DNA of 64,000 nucleotides from Catonia carolina (Eukaryota; Arthropoda; Insecta; Hemiptera; Achilidae). Position 1 is the first letter of the stretch. Each line of letters starts with the position of its first letter. A program made the position numbers and the translations under genes. Under the pieces are notes generated by a model. The model was not told the DNA's origin, did not search any database, and saw only the letters and a program-made list of their open reading frames with translations. This document shows positions 57,726-64,000 of this stretch, piece after piece. The stretch is taken from positions 96,326,748 through 96,390,747 of the forward strand of contig JAQMRL010000002.1 in the NCBI GenBank assembly GCA_035578175.1, given 5' to 3'.

Positions 57726-59097
57726 AATATAAAACCCTTAGTTCTACTTTTTTGAAAATTCTGTGATCATTGAACTTGTTGAAAGTGTACTTATAAGAAT
57801 ATTCCTTTAAACTGAAACAATCTGTAACAATTTCATTAAATTTACATTTTTCTACAACTCAGTGAATCTAATTATTGTTTCTACCGCATTAAGTGCTTCT
57901 TAAGTGGTCGGTATGTTCTTGGATTCAACATCTTCGTCATTGGTACTATTAAGAGAAACATTTTATTTATAATTTCTTCCCAAATATAACGACACTTGAA
58001 GAATATTTGACAACCAGTCAAAGATTACTAAAGCTATGTAGGGTACAACATTTAAGCGTCTACTGTACGAAAAAAATGGGTGAAGTCATACTTAGGGTAG
58101 AGGCGTCAAAAATTAAGTGAGCAATTTGGGCGGTGAGTAAAAACTTTTACGTTTGCTTTTATTTCACTACAATAATGTGTAGACTACGAACAATATGAGT
58201 AGGTTATAAACTGTTGAAGATAAAACAAATTATCGGCAATACATTTTTCAATTGCCTACGGTTTATACGAATCTGCGGTTTAAAAGAGTGTCTAATATAA
58301 ACGGGGAGCTATAAAGCATGGCAATATAAATTGTAAGTAACCGGAAACTATAATATTAATTCGTTGCATTCGATTTGAAAAATTTCTAGTTATTAATTTA
58401 GAAGTTTTAAAAAAGATTTAAAATAACGCTACGGATACTATTGGCTTAACTTCATTGTTTTCAACTCCATAAGTAAAATAAATTGAACTAAATTAATCAT
58501 GAATAGTTCTTTAGGTTCCTACCCAACGACCCTCGTATTTTTGCTCGGATTTCCATTAGTCATGCCTTAAAGCCCTGATATGATTTTACTTTAAACACGC
58601 ACTTTATATACCTAATGGTTGCAACCAATTTAGTTCTTCCCAAATAATTATCTGAACGTGGTAAATTTACAAATATACTGAGTAGATACAGCTTTCTAAT
58701 AGATGTAATTTAAAAAAGTGAGTAATAAAAACAACATGTAGATTTGATATACGACTTACAAAAACATACGTACTAGCTGCAATCGTTATGCATACTAATT
58801 ATCATAATGATAAATATCCTTTCTTTAAAAACAATCATTATTACTTAATTTTACTTAAAAAATGCGTCTCCTGAAAGTATTTTTTTAAAAGTCGACTTGG
58901 TGCTATTGCTGAACGGAGGGTGATCCTCAGTGATTTTTTAATGTGTTTAGTTTAATCGCTGAGCGATATAAGTGCCTGATATTTGTAGAGAGACAAGGTG
59001 ATGAGTTTCAGTGGTACTGATAATCTCAAAATCAAAAATCTTTTAATAATAGAACTCTAGAACGGGTAAATTATGTAGGATTTGATGTCTCTTAAAC
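57726..59097. other. No gene recognised
   Basis: AT-rich sequence; no coding or repeats identified. Confidence 0.4.
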
Positions 59098-59215
59098 TAC
59101 GTCCACACTATAACAAAACATGTTATATATGGTGTTATATGATAAAGTTATACAAGAAATATTGTATAACTTTGTTTTGTAAGTTAGTTATACAACAAGT
59201 TATAGAAACGTCCAC
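59098..59215. repeat. Palindromic AT block bounded by ACGTCCACA direct repeats
   Basis: ACGTCCACA at about 59099-59107 and again at 59208-59216. Inside, a perfect 12-base stem (AAAGTTATACAA at 59144-59155 with 59162-59173) and several TTATA palindromes. It lies just 3' of the MADF pseudogene and may be a transposon end. Confidence 0.45.
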
Positions 59216-59342
59216 ATGCTACTGGTTGTAGCAAATCAATTGAAAACATAATTCAGTCGTGAACATGGCGTCAACAGAGGAAGTTGATTTATAATAAGGT
59301 TTTATAAATAGCCTCGGCCCCGTCCCCACTTTTACACCTTTT

Positions 59343-59561
59343 TTAACTCTCGATTGATTGTCCAACCAGCGTCCGAGTCATCTCTTCAACCTTTTCTGCA
59401 TCCGTTCCTGAAGCGCCTGCTAAATCTAACCAAGCATCATGTTTTTAATTTCTGTTTTTAAAATCTTTGTGAGTCGGATTCCACAACAATTCTTTCTCGC
59501 GAGAAAATTGAATTAGGGCACTCGTTTGTTCTTTGGTCCATTCCATTTGCGACTTATCCAT
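59343..59561 (-). pseudogene. MADF (Myb/SANT-like) domain gene, broken
   Basis: From ATG 59561 the minus strand reads MDKSQMEWTKEQTSALIQFS and REKELLWNPTHKDFKNRN, a stop at 59445-59447, then in the same frame KHDAWLDLAGASGTDAEKVE and EMTRTLVGQS to a second stop. The spacing of Trp and hydrophobic residues (ELLWN...H.DFKN...HDAWLDLA) fits a MADF domain, a DNA-binding module found in insect regulators and in the Myb-like protein of PIF/Harbinger transposons. One nonsense change inactivates it. Given the palindromic repeat beside it, a transposon origin is more likely than a host gene. Confidence 0.65.
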
Positions 59562-59584
59562 TTTGACAAAACACAAAACTTTAC

Positions 59585-59795
59585 AAAATCCAACAGCCGT
59601 GTCCGTCCCCGGCAGACGGACACCACCCCCAGCAGGTGACGGACGTGGCACCCCAAGCACCCTTCTAACGCTAGAATCCGCAGTCGAACTGTGTGTTAGC
59701 CACATTACAAACCACATCGCACGTATATCTGTCGAACATAGTGCCGTACAATCAACTGCGTCAGACGTAGGAAGCTCAGGCACCTGACTAATTCT
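59585..59795. other. GC-rich island, open on both strands
   Basis: About 200 bases, with clearly more G+C than the rest of the window. The plus strand is open to a stop at 59785-59787 (reading SAVELCVSHITNHIARISVE) and the minus strand is open in continuity with the MADF start. I do not recognise either reading. It may be the 5' leader or promoter of the MADF gene, or a piece of another element. Confidence 0.35.
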
Positions 59796-59974
59796 CTCGA
59801 ATTGCACCAGGATGTTACCGCTGATGGACCAACAAAATATGAATATATGTGCAATTAGGAAAAGCAGAAATCAAGCCGGAAAAATTTCAAAAGCTTTTAT
59901 AAACACACTTTAAAAAAAAGCTGGTCGGTAAAATGCGGAAGGAGCCAATTTTAAAGTTAAATCGCACCTGGACA

Positions 59975-60310
59975 AGTTTTATGCACGGTTCAGAATATTG
60001 GACCCTGATTGTTCAGCAGATGTCAAGAATAGAGGCTGCTGAGATGAGATTGCTAAGACCTGTGTAGGGAGTGGGGAGGGTTGATCGTTGGACCATAAAA
60101 TAAATTAAGATATTAGGGATAAAGTTAATGTGCTAGGGTTGATAGCAACCATTTGGAAGTATAGGTAAAAGTGGTTGGTCATTTATTGTGGATGCTAATT
60201 ATCGAACACCCAAACACTTGTTTATTTACAAGCCAACTAGACAACGTAGTATTTTGATGACCTCCGAAGAGATGGGCGTGCCAACTTCTTTACAAAATAG
60301 CAAGTTACTA
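59975..60310 (+). pseudogene. LINE reverse transcriptase C-terminal fragment
   Basis: The plus strand reads FMHGSEYWTLIVQQMSRIEA, AEMRLLRPV, a stop, GVGRVDRWTIK, and later NYRTPKHLFIYKPTRQRS. This is the 'LYGSE.W.L......L.A.EM..LR...GV.R.DR..N..I' end of insect RTE-like LINEs, with many stops. No 5' part is present. Confidence 0.65.
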
Positions 60311-61651
60311 AGTTTAAACTTGGAAGATCTAATGCGTATCCATTTATAAAAATGAGAAACTTAAGAGTAAGAAAAAGAAACCCGTGAGATCCAAATTGGT
60401 GCTTCTAGGTATATTATTTTACTTCAATTTATAAAAAAAATAAAAATTTCTTCAATACCGTTTTATTTCAATTTTGTCCAAATTTATCTTCTTTAAACTC
60501 TTCAAATGTAAACCTCATTTTCCACCTTATTTGCTTTATTTACAACTGACTGTGCGGTTTTACCAACCTGTAAATTTGCATTCCAGTATAGCATACTTTT
60601 AAAACATGACATCTAAATATATTTTCGAATGGTCGTAATTATTAAAAATAAAACCTCATTTTAAATTATTTGCAGCATTATTTTCCTTTTATTGTGTATT
60701 TTTGGTGCAAAATAAAGATTTTTAGGTGAACCTGAAGAATCCATCGCACAACCTAACAGCCTAATATTGTTTTAATTCACACAATTTTTAGAGGAAATCG
60801 TAATATTGTGACGTTTATTCCGGGTTCTTTCCAAGCTCTAATTATTTTTAAAATACATTTTCTTTGAATTCATCACAAATATTTATTTACGGATTAATTT
60901 CTTACATTAAAGTCATAACAACAAGAAAATCAGAATAAACTACTGAACATAGGCCTAATAACAGACTATGTTTACTAAAAGATGTTTTAAAAACTTAATA
61001 TTTAAACGAAATTGAACTAAAAAGAAATACGGTCATTTTTCCTTAGATAGTAGTTTACAATAATTAAATTTTGTCAGCTATAACCTGAAACCAAATGTGC
61101 ATTATTCGATTTTCACGGAAAATGTGTTTAAATTCGGAACAATCAAATTGTTTTTAACCTAATCACTTCACTTTTAGCAGAACACAGACCACTCATTCCC
61201 AAAAGGGTAGTAGCTTTTAAATACAACTGAGATATCTCGAAAGATCATAAATATAGCAGAACAGTAAAATTTAAAGGATACTCCGGGTAAATAAATATAC
61301 AATAGAATGATATTACCGTATATCCTACACGTACTACAAGAAAAAAAAGTAAGAGTATAGGCTTTATACTAGTTAGAAAAGCAGTATACTCTTGTCAAAA
61401 ATTACAAAAAAAAAACACCATTATCCGTTCAGCCAATGTTTGTTACAACATTATAAGGGTACTTATTACAACGAAAATTTGCCTAAAAAAGGCCTGTTTT
61501 TCAAAAATGTAAATCATGACAAGAGTTGGTTGTGGTCAGGATAAATTAAGATATCTGTAACAGACTATCTTGATTCTAAATTCTGTAATAGTGAGCAATA
61601 ATAGGCTTTCCTCCTTACATTAATTAAATTTCAAAACATTATAGATAATTG
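60311..61651. other. No gene recognised
   Basis: AT-rich sequence; nothing identifiable. Confidence 0.4.
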
Positions 61652-62048
61652 TGTGTTTAGGTCATCAGCCAAAAGGCTGGTTTGAACCTGTAGAGGTTTT
61701 ACTAAGTAAAACGAGGAGTGAGGTGGTTTACCGTTACCTTCCTCACTGAGTGGAAAAGTACGCTTATCAGCATGCCGGGCCCTCTGAAAAACACATATTT
61801 TCCATTCTGCAAACGACACCTTCACTTCATTCACCACAGGGTCTGGCTGTATAATGAAATTCATTACTTTCAGAGGAGATAACTCTGATTAGTGTCTTTT
61901 GCACCTCTACCTCTTCTGTTCTTAAATGATTCAGTCATTTAATTGGCTGACCATGTGATAAGAAACAGAACTATTTATTTTAGCCCTGCAACGAACAGAT
62001 TGAGTGTAAATAATTTGACACTCCACCTGTCCGTCATGGGCACAAGGT
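61652..62048 (-). repeat. R4 repeat copy b
   Basis: Nearly the same as 4748-5147 over ~395 bases, in the same orientation. The minus-strand frame is open for 77 codons starting MNFIIQPDPVV. Only about five residues differ from copy a within the shared part. Confidence 0.75.
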
Positions 62049-62184
62049 AATTGTATAAGATTTTAAAGTAAAACTGATACATAATTCTAAATTTGTTTTT
62101 TCTTATGTGTTATTTTAAATTTTATTTTAAGTTAAGAAATTGACATCTTTTAGCCTATCTTTACTATTGATTTTATCTATCTAT

Positions 62185-62860
62185 TGTATGCATGGTACAG
62201 ATGTATCTACGTGAGCTGGAAATCTGGCTGACAAAGTGGAAAAGGACAAATCTACGCATGTAACGTTTACTACCAGAAGGACAATTTGTACTCCTGTCCA
62301 ACTGAATGGCAAGAATATTCCACAGGCAAGAGATGTAAAATGTTTAGGAATGTACTTGGATAGAGGTCTGACTTGGCGCAAACACATTCAAATGAAAAGA
62401 TAACTGCTGGATTTAACATTTAGGAAGATGTATTGGCTCGTTGATAGGCGTTCCCAGCTTTCGATTGAAAACAAAATACTTTTGTGAAAATCCATGCTAA
62501 AGCCGGTTTGGACCTACAGGATTCAGTTATACTGCACAGCATCGCTTTTAAACATCGAGATTCTGCAACGCTTTCAATCAAAAGCTCTGCGGACCATACT
62601 AAATGCACCAGGGTATATTACCAACGCCGATATACGTCGTGATATGGATGTGCAGACGGTACGAGAAGAAATATGAAGTTTCAGTTGTAAATACATCAAA
62701 CGTCTAAACAAACATGTAAATCACTTGGCACTGAATCTCTAAGAAAACAGTAATGATGTTCATAGACTCTAACGTGCTATAGTACTGGATCTCCCAGGAC
62801 GATTCTGATAGTGTAATTTTTAATTGTAATAAATATGTTATATTCTGTAGATGACGGGCG
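62185..62860 (+). pseudogene. jockey-clade LINE, 5'-truncated and decayed
   Basis: The plus strand reads THVTFTTRRTIC, VKCLGMYLDRGLTWRKHIQM (the KYLG...D..L.W..HI segment after the RT), a stop, SMLKPVWTYRIQLY, LQRFQSKALRTILNAPGYI, and an LDLPGRF-like end near 62800. Several stops are present. It belongs to the jockey clade but differs in sequence from the 52-kb element, so it is a separate family. Confidence 0.75.
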
Positions 62861-64000
62861 TGTTTGAGTGTGATGTGGTAAGTAACTGAATGAACATTTT
62901 TAATTATCTCCAGTAAAGTTTGGTGTATATATATTTCGGAATCATGGGCTTATTATTTTTATTATTTCTCATTTTGTTTTTTCGTTTTAAAGGAGGTTTT
63001 GGTTATTTTTTAAAATTTTATTTGTTAAAACAACACTATTTATATAATTTTGATTGTAAATAATAATTAAGAACAGTATAATATGTTTTAATGTTATAAT
63101 TTGTTAATAATACCAGTGGGTTGTAATTTTTGCATGAGTTAAATCTAATTGATAAGTTGCATTTCTTGTTATATAACAGATTATGCATTAAAAAAAGTTA
63201 AATGAAAAAAAACTATTGATCATTCATTTATGGAAATGCTAAAAATCGAACACCTTAGTTCGATATTTCATAACAAAACAACAAAATAGCCAACCGTACA
63301 AAAAGTGCAAAATACTATTGTAGTGCAACTAATCAAATTGTACTCTAAAGTTCTCTTTATTTTCAACCAAGTCAAAACTCAAATAAAACAGATACCTGTT
63401 TGATACGTTGCCACTTACTAGTTGGATTTGTTCTGTTCTAGTTTGATTTGTTCTGAACCGACCAATTGGGTTGAAGCCAACATTTGTTGTTAAATCACAC
63501 CATCCCTTGTGTTCTTTACAGAAGAGTGACAGTTAAGTCAAGAGATCAAAAATTACAATTCACTCTCTCAATGTCTGTCAAATAACGAAAGCTCTAATGC
63601 TGCTTGCGATGGCAATTACCTTAAAGTTCGGGTTTAAATTTTCAATAGTACAAATGCAGTGATAGGTACAAATTAAAAAAATTGAAGTTTAAATAAAATT
63701 TATTTCAATCTAATTGACGAACGATACCGATTATTTGATTTCTGTCTAGAAAAACTTGTAAGTATCATGTTATAAAAATTTTAATATGTTCAATATATTA
63801 AAAATGCACCAGGGTTGTAGGTATCAAAATTTGTCGGTACCATTATAAATTTCTGTAGTTTTATTCCACAATTTACTTTCTTACAATCGTGGAAACGAAA
63901 TATAATCCATTGCAGTTTTCATGGAATCAAAAGTTGTATGCTATTCATAATTGAACAGAAATCACAATTAAATCAGGGGAAAATTAAAAACGTGTAGAAA
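62861..64000. other. No gene recognised; 20-base tandem pair at 63418-63457
   Basis: AT-rich end of the window. CTAGTTGGATTTGTTCTGTT is followed directly by a near-copy (CTAGTTTGATTTGTTCTGAA). No coding segment is supported. Confidence 0.4.

Noticed and set aside
59533..59787. Plus-strand protein from the GC island
   Set aside because: Open frame but unknown sequence and no splice or promoter context; openness on both strands follows from GC content.

Overview
This is an AT-rich eukaryotic window, most likely from an insect genome. The signs are spliced-looking exons, jockey-clade and other non-LTR retrotransposons, tRNA-derived SINEs, mariner, Tc1 and pogo relics, and TATA/Inr promoters. 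A hemipteran-type genome would fit, but that is a guess. There is no bacterial organisation, rRNA, CRISPR array or convincing free-standing tRNA gene. Roughly half of the window is recognisable mobile DNA; the rest is intronic or intergenic sequence.

Layout. 0-9 kb: a solo LTR with a 4-bp target duplication, SINEs, a foldback element, one candidate exon on the plus strand, and on the minus strand a heat-shock-type promoter with a first exon and a strong splice donor. 9-17 kb: a pogo-like MITE and a mariner copy inserted inside an older ~400-bp repeat. 17.8-24.1 kb: the best host gene, a 64-bp internal exon and a 3' terminal exon whose phases agree across a 5.4-kb intron that holds a TIR element, a probable Helitron end and a SINE. 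24.3-31 kb: decayed LINEs, one nested in another, and a long hairpin. 31.4-39.3 kb: an unusual four-LTR tandem array of Ty3/Gypsy-type elements with one outer target duplication (AGGA). 41-51 kb: LINE, SINE, Tc1 and LTR debris, including a 1-kb LTR that split a SINE. 51-56.4 kb: a second solo LTR, then a full-length, apparently intact jockey-clade retrotransposon with a target-site duplication. 56-64 kb: more LINE fragments, a broken MADF-domain gene and another copy of the 400-bp repeat.

Functionally, only the jockey element (ORF1 nucleocapsid-like protein plus ORF2 endonuclease/reverse transcriptase) looks capable of activity. It could in principle mobilise relatives whose 3' ends match it, such as the fragment near 42 kb. 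The gypsy array is defective: protease and reverse transcriptase are deleted, yet a gag remnant is fused in frame to RNase H and integrase. The gag has a SAP-like N-terminus and a long coiled coil. The host genes visible are fragments of larger transcription units reaching outside the window.
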